DNA from: Nonomuraea aridisoli
GTDB lineage: Bacteria; Actinomycetota; Actinomycetes; Streptosporangiales; Streptosporangiaceae
DNA length: 42,742 bases
Direction of reading: 5' to 3'
Assembly (NCBI RefSeq): GCF_003236395.1
Contig: NZ_POUD01000049.1
Coordinates: forward strand, 1-42,742
Part shown: positions 8,190-16,640 of the stretch, one piece after another
Numbering within the stretch: position 1 is the first letter of the stretch
How the letters are laid out: every line of letters begins with the position of its first letter
Notes under the pieces: generated by a model
Seen by the model: the letters and a program-made list of their open reading frames with translations, nothing else
What the model was told of the DNA's origin: nothing
The model's database searches: none
Made by a program: the position numbers and the translations under genes

Positions 8190-8969
8190 TCAGTTTGCCA
8201 CATCTTTCGGACCGACGCGAAATGACAGCTCTTCGAGCAGCTTCCTGTCGTGCTTGTCGAGCGTGTCGGGGTCGAGCTCCGCCGCCAGCTCGGGCCGGTT
8301 GCGCACGGTACGCCGGATCGCCTGCTCCCGCCGCCACCGGGCGACATTTCCGTGATGTCCGGATAGCAGCACGGCCGGCACCTCGTGCCCTCGCCACACC
8401 GGCGGCTTCGTGTAGACCGGCCCCTCGACCAGGTTGCGCATCGACCCGGGCGCGAACGAGTCGTCCACGGCCGACTGGGCGTTGCCCAGCACGCCGGGCA
8501 GCAGCCGCCCCACGGCCTCCACGATGACGAGCACCGCGACCTCTCCCCCGGCCAGCACGTAGTCGCCGATGCTCACCTCGTCGACGCGCAGCCGTGCGGA
8601 GTATTCGTCCATGACGCGCGAGTCGATGCCCTCGTAACGCCCGCAGGCGAACAGCAGCCACGGCTCCCCGGCCAGCTCCTGCGCCAGCTCCTGGGTGAAG
8701 GGCCGCCCGCTGGGCGTCGGCACGACCATCCGCGGGGAGCCGTCGCCGATCACCGCGTCGATGGCCTCGCCCCACACCTCGGGCTTCATGACCATGCCGG
8801 GCCCGCCGCCGTAAGGGGTGTCGTCCACGCTCTTGTGCACGTCGTGGGCCCAGTCGCGCAGCTGGTGGACGCGTACGTCGAGGGTGCCGCGCTCGCGGGC
8901 CTTGCCGATCAGCGAGACGTCGAGCGGCGCGAAGTACTCGGGGAAGATCGAGATGATGTCGAGCCGCAT
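8190..8969 (-). CDS. trmD: tRNA (guanine-N1)-methyltransferase TrmD
   Basis: TrmD makes m1G37 in tRNAs reading CNN and some other codons, which prevents frameshifting. It is a SPOUT-fold, knot-forming methyltransferase using S-adenosylmethionine. The 259-residue protein has LDIISIFPEYF at the start, TPYGGGPGMVMKPE, then CGRYEGIDSRV and the knot segment SIGDYVLAGGEVA. The ATG at 8969 overlaps the rimM stop (TGATG); a GTG one codon earlier is also possible. Rim/Trm coupling by overlap is the usual arrangement. Confidence 0.96.
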   Translation of the reverse strand: MRLDIISIFPEYFAPLDVSLIGKARERGTLDVRVHQLRDWAHDVHKSVDDTPYGGGPGMVMKPEVWGEAIDAVIGDGSPRMVVPTPSGRPFTQELAQELAGEPWLLFACGRYEGIDSRVMDEYSARLRVDEVSIGDYVLAGGEVAVLVIVEAVGRLLPGVLGNAQSAVDDSFAPGSMRNLVEGPVYTKPPVWRGHEVPAVLLSGHHGNVARWRREQAIRRTVRNRPELAAELDPDTLDKHDRKLLEELSFRVGPKDVAN

Positions 8970-9469
8970 CACAGCAGCCCCTCGGGCGGATCGACCACCA
9001 GCCGCCCCGCCTCCACGTCGACCACGGGCACGAGGGCCTTGACGAACGGGATGAGCGCGTCGTCCTGCCCCTTGCGGCGCACCACGAGGAGGTCCTGGCC
9101 GTGGTGGAGGACGTCCTCCACCTCGCCGACCCGCTCACCCGCGACGGTCTCGACCGTCAGCCCGATGAGCTGGTGGTCGTGGAACTCGTCGGGGTCGTCG
9201 GGCGGCGCCACCTCGGCCGAGTCGATGACCAGCATGGTGCCGCGCAACTCCTCGGCCGCGTCGCGGTCGGCGACCCCCTCGAAGGTGACCAGCAGCACGC
9301 CCTTGTGCCAGCGGCGGCCCTCGACGACGAGCGGCCCGCGCTCGGCGGGGTCGGTCGCGATCGAGGTGCCGGGGGCGAAGCGCAGCTCGGGATCGTCGGT
9401 GCGCACCTCCACGGTCACGTCACCGCGTACCCCGTGTGGACGGCCTATCCGGCCGACGACCAGCTGCAC
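8969..9469 (-). CDS. rimM: Ribosome maturation factor RimM
   Basis: RimM binds S19 and helps 30S head maturation. The protein has the N-terminal beta-barrel (VVGRIGRPHGVRGDVTVEV) and a C-terminal PRC-barrel domain (DHQLIGLTVE through KALVPVVDVEAGRLVVDPPEGLL). I choose the GTG at 9469 (166 residues). It puts the conserved VVGRIGRPHG near residue 4 and follows an AAAGG ribosome site, while the ATG at 9502 would start inside a strong hairpin. Its stop overlaps the trmD start. Confidence 0.93.
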   Translation of the reverse strand: MQLVVGRIGRPHGVRGDVTVEVRTDDPELRFAPGTSIATDPAERGPLVVEGRRWHKGVLLVTFEGVADRDAAEELRGTMLVIDSAEVAPPDDPDEFHDHQLIGLTVETVAGERVGEVEDVLHHGQDLLVVRRKGQDDALIPFVKALVPVVDVEAGRLVVDPPEGLL

Positions 9470-9491
9470 GTGATCTGCCTTTCTCAACGCG

Positions 9492-9524
9492 AGCGCCCCC
9501 ATCGGAACGAAGCCGATGAGGGCG
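9492..9524. terminator. Hairpin between khpA and rimM
   Basis: GCGCCCCCATCGG and CCGATGAGGGCGC form a 13-bp stem with one mismatch around a seven-base loop. On the plus strand a TTTT run follows, but the genes run on the minus strand, where no T run follows. It is therefore more likely a processing, stability or attenuation structure between the rpsP-khpA and rimM-trmD-rplS parts of the operon. Confidence 0.6.
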
Positions 9525-9538
9525 CGCTTTTCCTGACG

Positions 9539-9784
9539 CTAACGGACTGCTTCGTGCAGATCGAGCAGGTCGACCCGCACGTATTTCCCGTCGGCCAGGG
9601 CGTTCACGACCGTGCGCAGCGCCTTGGCGGTGCGCCCGCCGCGTCCGATGACCTTGCCCAGGTCCTCGGGGTGCACCCGGACCTCCAGGACGCGCCCGCT
9701 GCGAATGCGGCGTGCGCGGACCCGGACATCGTCTGGATGTTCGACGATGCCCTTCACGAGGTGCTCGAGAGCCTCCTCGAGCAC
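9539..9784 (-). CDS. khpA: KH-domain RNA-binding protein KhpA
   Basis: KhpA is a small single-KH-domain protein that, with KhpB in Gram-positive bacteria, binds RNA and affects cell division and elongation. The 81-residue sequence has the KH signature VIGRGGRTAKALRTVV (GxxG loop GRGG) preceded by VRVHPEDLGK. The GTG at 9784 lies one base after the rpsP stop (9786-9788), indicating tight coupling. The rpsP-KH-rimM-trmD order is standard for actinobacteria and firmicutes. Confidence 0.94.
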   Translation of the reverse strand: MLEEALEHLVKGIVEHPDDVRVRARRIRSGRVLEVRVHPEDLGKVIGRGGRTAKALRTVVNALADGKYVRVDLLDLHEAVR

Positions 9785-9785
9785 G

Positions 9786-10232
9786 TCAGGCCTCGCCCTC
9801 GGTCTTGGTCTCGGCGGTGGCCTCGGCCTCGGCCTCGTCCTTCTTCTTGGCCTTCTTCGGCGTGGTGGCGGCCGTGCCGGTGTCGCCACCGGACAGGGCC
9901 TCCTTGGCCGCGGCCTCGTAGATGGCGTGACGGTCGGGCGCGGGCTCGGCGACCTTCAGGGGCGCCGGAGCCGGCTCGCCCTTGAACTTCTGCCAGTCAC
10001 CGGTGAGCTTGAGCAGCTTGAGCACCGGCTCGGTCGGCTGCGCGCCGACACCGAGCCAGTAGGCCGCACGCTCGGCGTTGACCTCGATGCGCGAAGGGTT
10101 GTCCTTCGGGTGGTACAGGCCGATCTCCTCGATCGCCCGGCCGTCACGCTTGGTGCGGCTGTCGGCGACGACGATTCGGTACTGAGCGTTGCGGATCATG
10201 CCGAGCCGCTTGAGCTTGATCTTGACTGCCAC
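9786..10232 (-). CDS. rpsP: 30S ribosomal protein S16
   Basis: S16 stabilises the 5' and central domains of 16S rRNA. The 148-residue protein starts [20 protein letters not shown], the usual S16 opening. It continues with [18 protein letters not shown] and [14 protein letters not shown] through about residue 85. The remaining C-terminal extension is rich in Ala, Glu, Lys and Thr ([14 protein letters not shown]), as is common in actinobacteria. The GTG at 10232 has GGAGAG about nine bases upstream. It heads the rpsP-khpA-rimM-trmD-rplS operon. Confidence 0.96.
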   Translation of the reverse strand: MAVKIKLKRLGMIRNAQYRIVVADSRTKRDGRAIEEIGLYHPKDNPSRIEVNAERAAYWLGVGAQPTEPVLKLLKLTGDWQKFKGEPAPAPLKVAEPAPDRHAIYEAAAKEALSGGDTGTAATTPKKAKKKDEAEAEATAETKTEGEA

Positions 10233-10448
10233 GGGTGTGGTCTCTCCTGCATTCGAGCGTGGGTGAACGGCATCTCGCCGAGTGGGGCACGACGGGACGA
10301 CGCTCCAGGGACAGGCGCGTCCGGCGGGAGATGAGAGGGCACCCGCCTGGTCACGATGTTCCAACATGTCATTGTGCCAGACCGACGGCCCTGCTCACGA
10401 CACTGCCCACAACCTCGTACGGCAGCGGACCGCAAAGGGCCGGGCAAG

Positions 10449-10475
10449 ACCCGGTGACCGATCGGGTCACCGGGT
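10449..10475 (-). terminator. Terminator-like hairpin after ffh
   Basis: ACCCGGTGACC and GGTCACCGGGT pair perfectly around a five-base loop, six bases past the ffh stop. There is no long T run, as is usual for high-GC actinobacterial terminators. Confidence 0.75.
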
Positions 10476-10480
10476 GCGCG

Positions 10481-12028
10481 TCACTTCTGGCCGGGCAGCT
10501 TCAGCTTGGACGGGTCGAAGCCGGGGGGCAGCTCGACGCCGGGCGGCAGCTTGCCGCCCAGGTTGCCCAGCACTCCGCCCGGCTTCGGCTCGGAAGGGGC
10601 CGTCTCCGCACTGGCCTTGCCGAGCGCGGCCTTGCGCGGGTCGCCGCTGACGCGCCGCCCCTTCTTGCCCTTCTTCTGTGCCTTGGCCGCCTTGCCGCGA
10701 CCGCCCGGCATGCCGGGGATGCCCATGCCGCCCGCCATCCGCTTCATCATCTTCTGCGCCTCGAAGAAGCGGGTGACCAGGTTGTTCACGGCGCTGACCG
10801 AGACGCCGGAGCCGGCGGCGATGCGGGCGCGGCGCGAACCGTTGATGATCTTGGGGTCCTGGCGCTCGGCGGGGGTCATCGAGCGGATGATGGCCGCGAT
10901 GCGGTCGAGGTCGCGGTCGTCGATGGAGTTGATCTGGTCACGCATCTGCCCCATGCCGGGCATCATGCCGAGCAGGTTCTTGATCGGCCCCATCTTCTGG
11001 ACCATCATCATCTGCTCGAGGAAGTCCTCGAGCGTGAAGTTCTCGCCCGAGGTGAGCTTGCCCGCCATCTTGGCGGCCTGCTCCTCGTCGAACGTCTTCT
11101 GGGCCTGCTCGATCAGGGTGAGGATGTCACCCATGTCGAGGATGCGCGAGGCCATGCGGTCGGGGTGGAAGGCGTCGAAGTCCTCGAGCTTCTCGCCGGT
11201 CGACGCGAACATGATCGGCCGGCCGGTGATGTGGCGGACCGACAGCGCCGCGCCACCGCGGGCGTCGCCGTCGAGCTTGGTCAGCACGACGCCGTCGAAG
11301 CCGACGCCGTCCATGAACGCCTGGGCCGTGGTGACGGCGTCCTGGCCGATCATGGCGTCGACCACGAACAGGACCTCGTCGGGACGGACCGCGTCGCGGA
11401 TGTCGGCGGCCTGCTGCATCATCTCCTGGTCGATGCCCAGGCGGCCGGCGGTGTCGATGATGACGATGTCGTGCTGCAGGCGCCTGGCCTCGTCGATCGA
11501 CCGGCGGGCCACCTCGATCGGGTCGCCGACGCCGTTGCCGGGCTCGGGCGCGTAGACCGCGACCTCGGCGCGCTCGCCGACGACCTGGAGCTGCGTGACG
11601 GCGTTGGGACGCTGCAGGTCGGCGGCGACGAGCATGGGCGCGTGGCCCTGCTCGCGCAGCCACTTCGCCAGCTTGCCGGCCAGCGTCGTCTTGCCCGCGC
11701 CCTGCAGACCCGCCAGCATGATGACCGTCGGCGGCGTCTTGGCCAGGCGGATCCGGCGCGTCTCGCCGCCGAGGATCTCGATCAGCTCGTCATTGACGAT
11801 CTTGACGACCTGCTGCGCCGGGTTGAGCGCCTGGGAGACCTCGGCGCCCCGGGCGCGCTCCTTGACCTGCGCGACGAACGCCTTGACCACCGGGAGAGCG
11901 ACATCGGCCTCCAGCAGGGCGATGCGGATCTCGCGGGTCGTGGCGTCGATGTCGGCATCGGACAGCCGGCCCTTGGACCGGAGGGAGGAGAAGACCGATG
12001 TCAACCGGTCGGAAAGCGTCTCGAACAC
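10481..12028 (-). CDS. ffh: Signal recognition particle protein Ffh (SRP54)
   Basis: Ffh binds 4.5S/SRP RNA and signal sequences of nascent membrane proteins and delivers ribosomes to FtsY by GTP-dependent docking. The 515-residue protein has the N-domain helices (1-85). The G-domain follows with G1 GLQGAGKTT at 107-115, DTAGRLG and TKLDGDARGG. The methionine-rich M-domain (about 325-460) includes MPGMGQMRDQI and a run of KMMKRMAGGMGIPGMPGG. The Gly/Pro/Lys-rich tail ends LPPGFDPSKLKLPGQK. The ATG at 12028 is only 57 bases after the end of cvnD1. Transcription from the conservon could therefore run into ffh, which is unusual. Confidence 0.97.
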   Translation of the reverse strand: MFETLSDRLTSVFSSLRSKGRLSDADIDATTREIRIALLEADVALPVVKAFVAQVKERARGAEVSQALNPAQQVVKIVNDELIEILGGETRRIRLAKTPPTVIMLAGLQGAGKTTLAGKLAKWLREQGHAPMLVAADLQRPNAVTQLQVVGERAEVAVYAPEPGNGVGDPIEVARRSIDEARRLQHDIVIIDTAGRLGIDQEMMQQAADIRDAVRPDEVLFVVDAMIGQDAVTTAQAFMDGVGFDGVVLTKLDGDARGGAALSVRHITGRPIMFASTGEKLEDFDAFHPDRMASRILDMGDILTLIEQAQKTFDEEQAAKMAGKLTSGENFTLEDFLEQMMMVQKMGPIKNLLGMMPGMGQMRDQINSIDDRDLDRIAAIIRSMTPAERQDPKIINGSRRARIAAGSGVSVSAVNNLVTRFFEAQKMMKRMAGGMGIPGMPGGRGKAAKAQKKGKKGRRVSGDPRKAALGKASAETAPSEPKPGGVLGNLGGKLPPGVELPPGFDPSKLKLPGQK

Positions 12029-12085
12029 GTGGTTGGCCAGTCCTCGAAGCGAATGTACGTCTAAGACTCCAGCCTATCCGCTCCG

Positions 12086-12673
12086 CTAGCCGCTCCAGCC
12101 TGGCACGGCCATCCGGACTGTCAGCGCGTGTTCGACCAGCTGGATCAGCGCGTTCTTGACCGACTCCTTCGAGCGGGCGTCCAGGCGCACCATCGGGATG
12201 TGGGGGGCGAGGGTGAGCGCGTCGCGCACCTCGCCGTCGTCGTGCAGGTACTGGCCGTCCCAGCCGTTGATGCCGACGATGAACGGCAGCTGCGCCTCTT
12301 CGAAGTAGTCGATGGCGGGGAAGCTGTCGGCCAGGCGCCGGGTGTCCACGAGGACGACCGCGCCGATGGCGCCGCGCACGAGGTCGTCCCACATGAACCA
12401 GAACCGGTGCTGTCCCGGTGTGCCGAAGAGATAGAGGATGAGGTCGCGGTCGAGCGAGACCCGGCCGAAGTCCATGGCGACGGTCGTGGTCGACTTCAGC
12501 GGCGTCATGCCGAGGTCGTCGATGCCGGCGGAGGCGTCCGTCATGACCGCCTCCGTGGTGAGCGGCATGATCTCCGACACCGCGCCGACGAACGTCGTCT
12601 TGCCCACGCCGAACCCACCGGCGACCACGATCTTCGTCGAGGTCAGACCGGGGCTAGAGCCTGCGAAGTCCAC
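12086..12673 (-). CDS. cvnD: Conservon small GTP-binding protein CvnD (copy 1)
   Basis: CvnD proteins are Ras-like small GTPases of conservons (cvnABCD). They are thought to receive a signal from the CvnA kinase through CvnB and CvnC at the membrane, like a bacterial G-protein module. The 195-residue protein has the P-loop GGFGVGKT at 19-26 and the switch-II motif FGTPGQ at 83-88. In place of the usual NKxD it has GINGWDG. The GTG at 12673 overlaps the cvnC stop by 20 bases. Residues 1-131 are identical to copy 2 at 20305, and differences start only in the last third. It is the last gene of this conservon. Confidence 0.93.
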   Translation of the reverse strand: MDFAGSSPGLTSTKIVVAGGFGVGKTTFVGAVSEIMPLTTEAVMTDASAGIDDLGMTPLKSTTTVAMDFGRVSLDRDLILYLFGTPGQHRFWFMWDDLVRGAIGAVVLVDTRRLADSFPAIDYFEEAQLPFIVGINGWDGQYLHDDGEVRDALTLAPHIPMVRLDARSKESVKNALIQLVEHALTVRMAVPGWSG

Positions 12674-13055
12674 TTAGCACCCTTTCCAGCAGGTTGACGT
12701 CCGGCCTCCCTGCATCGAGCTGCGGCTGATGCACCCGTACCAGGCCCTCGGCCGCCATGTCCGCGATCAGAACACGCACCACGCCGAGCGGGATCCGCAG
12801 CAGGGCCGACACCTCGGCCACCGACCTGACCTGCAGGCAGAGCTGGCTGATCGCTTTGTACTCCGGCGTGATGTGGGAGAACTCCCGGTGCTCGGCGGTC
12901 GCCGAGGAGACCAGGGCCTCCATCGCCAGCTTGACCTTGGGCGCGGTGCGCCCGCCCGTGACGGCGTAGGGCCGTACCGGCGAGGCGGGTTCGGAGCTGG
13001 GGGGCTGCGGGCGGGGCGGCTCCCAGCCGCCGCTGTTCCACGTGGGGTTCGTCAC
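12654..13055 (-). CDS. cvnC: Conservon DUF742 protein CvnC (copy 1)
   Basis: This is a DUF742 protein of 133 residues. A variable Pro-rich N-terminus (1-30) is followed by RPYAVTGGRTAPKVKLAMEALV. A winged-helix-like region then includes VAEVSALLRIPLGVVRVLI and ADMAAEGLVRVHQPQ, ending NLLERVLSGLRRL. In conservons it is thought to bridge the Roadblock protein and the GTPase. The GTG at 13055 follows the cvnB stop by five bases, with AGGTGA upstream; the 3' end overlaps cvnD by 20 bases. Confidence 0.92.
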   Translation of the reverse strand: MTNPTWNSGGWEPPRPQPPSSEPASPVRPYAVTGGRTAPKVKLAMEALVSSATAEHREFSHITPEYKAISQLCLQVRSVAEVSALLRIPLGVVRVLIADMAAEGLVRVHQPQLDAGRPDVNLLERVLSGLRRL

Positions 13056-13060
13056 CTACA

Positions 13061-13483
13061 TCACCTGGTCTGCGTGGCGCGCAGCTCGGCGCGCACCGCG
13101 GGAGTCAGCACCTGACCGGCGCGATCGACCATCAATGTCATCTGGTACGCCACCAGCCCCATGTCACAGTCGGGGGCCGCCAGCACCGCCAGGCACGAGC
13201 CGTCACTGATCGACATGATCAGCATCAGCCCGCGCTGCATCTCCACGATCGTCTGGTTGACCGCACCACCCTCGAACACCCTGGCCGCACCCTGTGTCAG
13301 GCTCACCAGGCCCGACGCGATCGCGGCCAGCTGATCGGCCCGGTCCGCCGGGAAACCCGCCGACGCCGCCAGCGGCAATCCGTCGGACGAGACGACCACC
13401 GCGTGCGCGACCCCCGGAACGGTACTGACGAAGTCGGTGATTAACCAGTCCACCCCGCGTGCCGCGTGGCTCAGGTCGTTCAC
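13061..13483 (-). CDS. cvnB: Conservon Roadblock/LC7 protein CvnB (copy 1)
   Basis: This is a 140-residue Roadblock/LC7-fold protein, the family that acts as GTPase regulators (MglB-like) or scaffolds. Key stretches are LITDFVSTVPGVAHAVVVSS, DGLPLAASAGFPADRADQLA and GGAVNQTIVEMQRGLMLIMS. The GTG at 13483 overlaps the cvnA stop (GTGA) with a strong GGAGGAGGG site. It differs from copy 2 at 21316 at only two residues (D/E and T/S near the C-terminus), far closer than the neighbouring kinases. Confidence 0.93.
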   Translation of the reverse strand: MNDLSHAARGVDWLITDFVSTVPGVAHAVVVSSDGLPLAASAGFPADRADQLAAIASGLVSLTQGAARVFEGGAVNQTIVEMQRGLMLIMSISDGSCLAVLAAPDCDMGLVAYQMTLMVDRAGQVLTPAVRAELRATQTR

Positions 13484-16341
13484 GCGCCCTCCTCCCTACT
13501 GTCACTCCTGGGGCCGGACCCGTACGTCCTGCCCTCGCTGATGTCGTCGCGCGCTGCTCGGAAGCCTTGCTGGAAGCTCGAAAGACGGTTGCGCACGCGG
13601 TCCGGCGAGACCGCCGGCATGGGCGCGACGCCCTTCGGAGCCGAGACGGTGTCCGCCGAGCCGGGCACCAGGTTCGCCTTGGGGACCCGCTTGGGCAGGC
13701 CCGCCGCCGTCGATCCGTCGCGCACCGGCTCCACGACCGCCTTCGCCGCGCTCCAGCCTTCGTCCGCCTTGGACGAGCCCCAGGTGGCGTTGGGCTCCGC
13801 GCCGTGTTCGAACCAGGCGGACTCGACCGAGGCGAAGATCGGCAGGTACTCGTCGCCGGTCGCCGCCGGCGGGACCGCGGGCATGGGGCCCGTGACGGCG
13901 GCCTCGTTCTCGGGGAAGTCGAAGCGGTTGCGGGCGGGCGGCGACGGAGGCTGCTCGCGGGGCCGCATCCAGGGGCTGGTCTCGTCGGAGACGTCGCCGC
14001 GCGTGGGCAGCCCGGTGTCGCCGGCGGCCGGGCCGCGGGCGGAGACCCACACGTCGTGGGCCGAGTCGGAGGTCGTCCAGCCGTTGCCGCCGGTCGGCTC
14101 GCCGCCGGACCAGGCGGGCGTCGCCGGCCAGGAGCCGCTCGGGAACGCGTCCGTCGACGGGTACGACGGATACGACGGGTGGCCGGGGCCGGGCTGGTAG
14201 CCCGAGGCGGGCCAGGGGGTCGCGGCCGGAGCGGGCGCGGGCGCCGGAGCCGGCGCGCTGAACGCCCCCTCCCGCACGCCGGCCGTTCCCGCCGCGCCGG
14301 AGCCGGCGAACGACGGGGCCTGCGTGCCCAGCAGCGACTCGGGGATGAGGACCATGGCGGTCAGGCCGCCGGAGCCGTGCGGGCGCAGCTGCACCCGGAT
14401 GCCGTGCCGGTGCGCCAGCCTCGCGACCACGAACAGGCCCATGCGGCGGGAGACGGAGACGTCCACGGCGGCCGAGCCGCTCAGGCGCTCGTTGGCCTGG
14501 GCCAGCTCCTCCTGGGTCATGCCGATGCCGGAGTCGGTGATGGAGAGCATGATGCCGCCGCCGTCGATCCGGCTGCCGGAGACCGGGACGCGGGTCTCGC
14601 GCGGGGAGAACGACAGGGCGTTCTCGACCAGCTCGGCGATCAGGTGGATGACGTCGTTGACGGCCTGGCCGGCGATGGAGACGCCTTCCGGCACCTCCAG
14701 CACGACCCGTTCGTAGTTCTCGACCTCCGACAGCGAGGCGCGGGCGACGTCGACCAGCTTGACCGGCTGGCTCCAGCGGCGCGGCGGCTCCTGGCCGGCG
14801 AGGACCAGCAGGTTCTCGCTGTTGCGGCGCATGCGGGTGGCGAGGTGGTCGAGCTTGAACAGGTTCGCGAGCCGCTGCTCGTCCTGCTCGCCCTGCTCCA
14901 GGCCGTCGATCAGGGTGATCTGCCGCTCGACCAGCGTCTGGCTGCGCCGCGACAGGTTCACGAACATCGCGTTGACGTTGCTGCGGAGCCTGGACTCCTC
15001 ACCGGCCAGGCGGACGGCCTCGCGGTGGACCTCGTCGAAGGCCCGCGCCACTTCACCGATCTCGTCCCTGGAGTCGATGTCGATGGGCGGCACCTGCAGC
15101 TGTTCGGGAGCCACGTCCGTGGTGCGCAGCTGGCGGACCAGGTCGGGCAGCGTCTGGCCGGCGATCTTCAGGGCGTCGCCGCGCAGGCGGCGCAGGGGGC
15201 GTACGAGCGAGCTCGCCATAAGAGCGGTGATGGCGAGGACCAGGAGGAGCAGCAGGACCACGACGCCGATGTTGACGGCGGCCAGCTGGCGGTCGGCGCT
15301 CGCGACGTCGGCGCTTCGGGTGGCCACCTGGTCCGACAGTGTCTTCTGCACCTGGTGCAGCTTGTCGACGGTGTCGGTGATGGACTCGAACCAGCGGTCG
15401 GCGTCGCGGGCCGTGGCGTTGTCGAGCCTGCGCAGCGGCTGACCGTTGTTGTGCAGCATCACGGCGCGGCTGATGTAGAACTCGGCGCGGCCGATCTTCT
15501 GGCTGGCGACCGTGTTGTCGTGGAACTGGCGCTGCGACGCCGTGGCCACCGCGTTGAACGCCGCCCGTTCGCTCTCGCGGCGGGCGCGGGCGTCCACGAA
15601 GGCGTCGAACTCCGGCTGCTCGAAGCCGCCGCGGACCAGTGCGATCGTCAGCAGCGCTCGTTGTTTGGAGGCCTCCTCCTCCGCGCGAGCGATCGAGCGC
15701 AGCGCGGCGGCGGTGGAGGCGAGCTGCTCGTCCGTGGAGCCCTGGGCCAGTTCGTCGTACAGCTGCAACATGTCGGCGATGACCTCGGAATACTTCTCCA
15801 CCGTCGGCAGCGGCGGCAGCTGTGAGCCTTCGACGGTCAGTCGCAGCGACTTCAACTGGCCGAGGCGGACCTCGATACGGTCCAAGGTCCTGCGGCCGAG
15901 GTCGCTGAGCGAGGGTCCGGTGACCTTGGCGGCCTCCAGAGTACGGCTGACGCTCGCGTCCACGACGCCCTGCTGGCTCGCCAGCTTCTGCTTCTCAGCG
16001 GGGCGCCGGCCCGATACGACGTAGCGGCCGGCCAGGTCGCGTTCGAGGCCGAGATCGCGCGAGAGGTCACCAAGCTGGGCGATCAGGCCGCCGACCTCGC
16101 CGATGACCTGGTACTGCTGCGCGCTGGCGATCGAGGTGGTGACACGCAGTGCGCCGAGGATCACGGCCACGATCGTGGGGATGGCGATGAGGGCGATGAG
16201 ACGAGTGCGCACGCGCCAGTTGCGCAGGGCGAACGGACTTCCCGATCGAGGGGACCGCGTAGTGGGCGGCTCACCGCCCAGAACCTGTTCCGGTACGTCC
16301 GGAGCGCTCCCACGACCGGGATCGGTCGTTGTTGTCGTCAC
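13480..16341 (-). CDS. cvnA: Conservon sensor histidine-kinase-like CvnA (copy 1)
   Basis: This is a 953-residue membrane sensor of the nitrate/nitrite-sensor (NIT-domain) type. A first membrane segment follows RVRTRLIALIAIP, then comes an extracytoplasmic helical NIT-like region (to about residue 330). A second membrane segment (GVVVLLLLLVLAITALMA) precedes a HAMP domain, a DHp-like stretch with LDHLATRMRRNSENLLVLAG, and an HATPase_c domain (N-box ELVENAL, G1 DSGIGM, G2 near RRMGLFVVARLA). A Pro/Gly/Ala-rich disordered tail of about 200 residues leads to a conserved end, GLPKRVPKANLVPGS then RVRNRLSSFQQGFRAAR. The start is the GTG at 16341 (VTTTTTDPG), five bases after the shared GGCGAGAGGTTGC motif. 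It stands divergent from an ABC importer. Confidence 0.92.
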   Translation of the reverse strand: MTTTTTDPGRGSAPDVPEQVLGGEPPTTRSPRSGSPFALRNWRVRTRLIALIAIPTIVAVILGALRVTTSIASAQQYQVIGEVGGLIAQLGDLSRDLGLERDLAGRYVVSGRRPAEKQKLASQQGVVDASVSRTLEAAKVTGPSLSDLGRRTLDRIEVRLGQLKSLRLTVEGSQLPPLPTVEKYSEVIADMLQLYDELAQGSTDEQLASTAAALRSIARAEEEASKQRALLTIALVRGGFEQPEFDAFVDARARRESERAAFNAVATASQRQFHDNTVASQKIGRAEFYISRAVMLHNNGQPLRRLDNATARDADRWFESITDTVDKLHQVQKTLSDQVATRSADVASADRQLAAVNIGVVVLLLLLVLAITALMASSLVRPLRRLRGDALKIAGQTLPDLVRQLRTTDVAPEQLQVPPIDIDSRDEIGEVARAFDEVHREAVRLAGEESRLRSNVNAMFVNLSRRSQTLVERQITLIDGLEQGEQDEQRLANLFKLDHLATRMRRNSENLLVLAGQEPPRRWSQPVKLVDVARASLSEVENYERVVLEVPEGVSIAGQAVNDVIHLIAELVENALSFSPRETRVPVSGSRIDGGGIMLSITDSGIGMTQEELAQANERLSGSAAVDVSVSRRMGLFVVARLAHRHGIRVQLRPHGSGGLTAMVLIPESLLGTQAPSFAGSGAAGTAGVREGAFSAPAPAPAPAPAATPWPASGYQPGPGHPSYPSYPSTDAFPSGSWPATPAWSGGEPTGGNGWTTSDSAHDVWVSARGPAAGDTGLPTRGDVSDETSPWMRPREQPPSPPARNRFDFPENEAAVTGPMPAVPPAATGDEYLPIFASVESAWFEHGAEPNATWGSSKADEGWSAAKAVVEPVRDGSTAAGLPKRVPKANLVPGSADTVSAPKGVAPMPAVSPDRVRNRLSSFQQGFRAARDDISEGRTYGSGPRSDSREEGA

Positions 16342-16346
16342 TGGTG

Positions 16347-16359
16347 GCAACCTCTCGCC
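16347..16359 (-). promoter_or_regulatory. Shared cvnA leader motif (copy 1)
   Basis: GGCGAGAGGTTGC, five bases before the cvnA1 GTG. The identical 13-mer precedes all three cvnA genes here. GAGAGG may be the ribosome site, but conservation extends beyond it. Confidence 0.6.
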
Positions 16360-16574
16360 ATGGCCTGCTTGTGGGGAATCTCAGCGGCTTCGTCACGCGG
16401 ACGAGTGATCGCAGGCAAGTTCGAGGCCCAATTTGAGCACAAACATCATAGTTAGGCCAACGCCTCGCAAGTTTTCTACCGTTCCAACTCACACTTTGTT
16501 CACGTGGCAAGCTCATGAACACGGAGCGCAACCAAAAGCCTGTCAAATTCGGACATTAAGCCAGTAAGTGTACG

Positions 16575-16640
16575 TCGGTTATATATTTACACACATATAG
16601 GTTCGTATGAATATTTTGCAGATAAAAGTCATAAACGTGG
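16575..16640. promoter_or_regulatory. AT-rich promoter island upstream of importer 1
   Basis: A run of about 65 bases is dominated by A and T (GGTTATATATTTACAC..., ATATAGGTTCGTATGAAT, ATTTTGCAGATAAAAG) in otherwise ~70% GC DNA. TTGCAG near its right end could be a -35 element. The island could be a binding target for a nucleoid protein such as Lsr2 (established preference for AT-rich DNA; assignment is inference). Confidence 0.45.

Noticed and set aside
10235..12064. Long plus-strand open frame of about 600 codons opposite ffh
   Set aside because: The translation is a low-complexity His/Arg/Gly/Asp mix lacking any domain, as expected for the antisense frame of a GC-rich gene; ffh itself is unmistakable.
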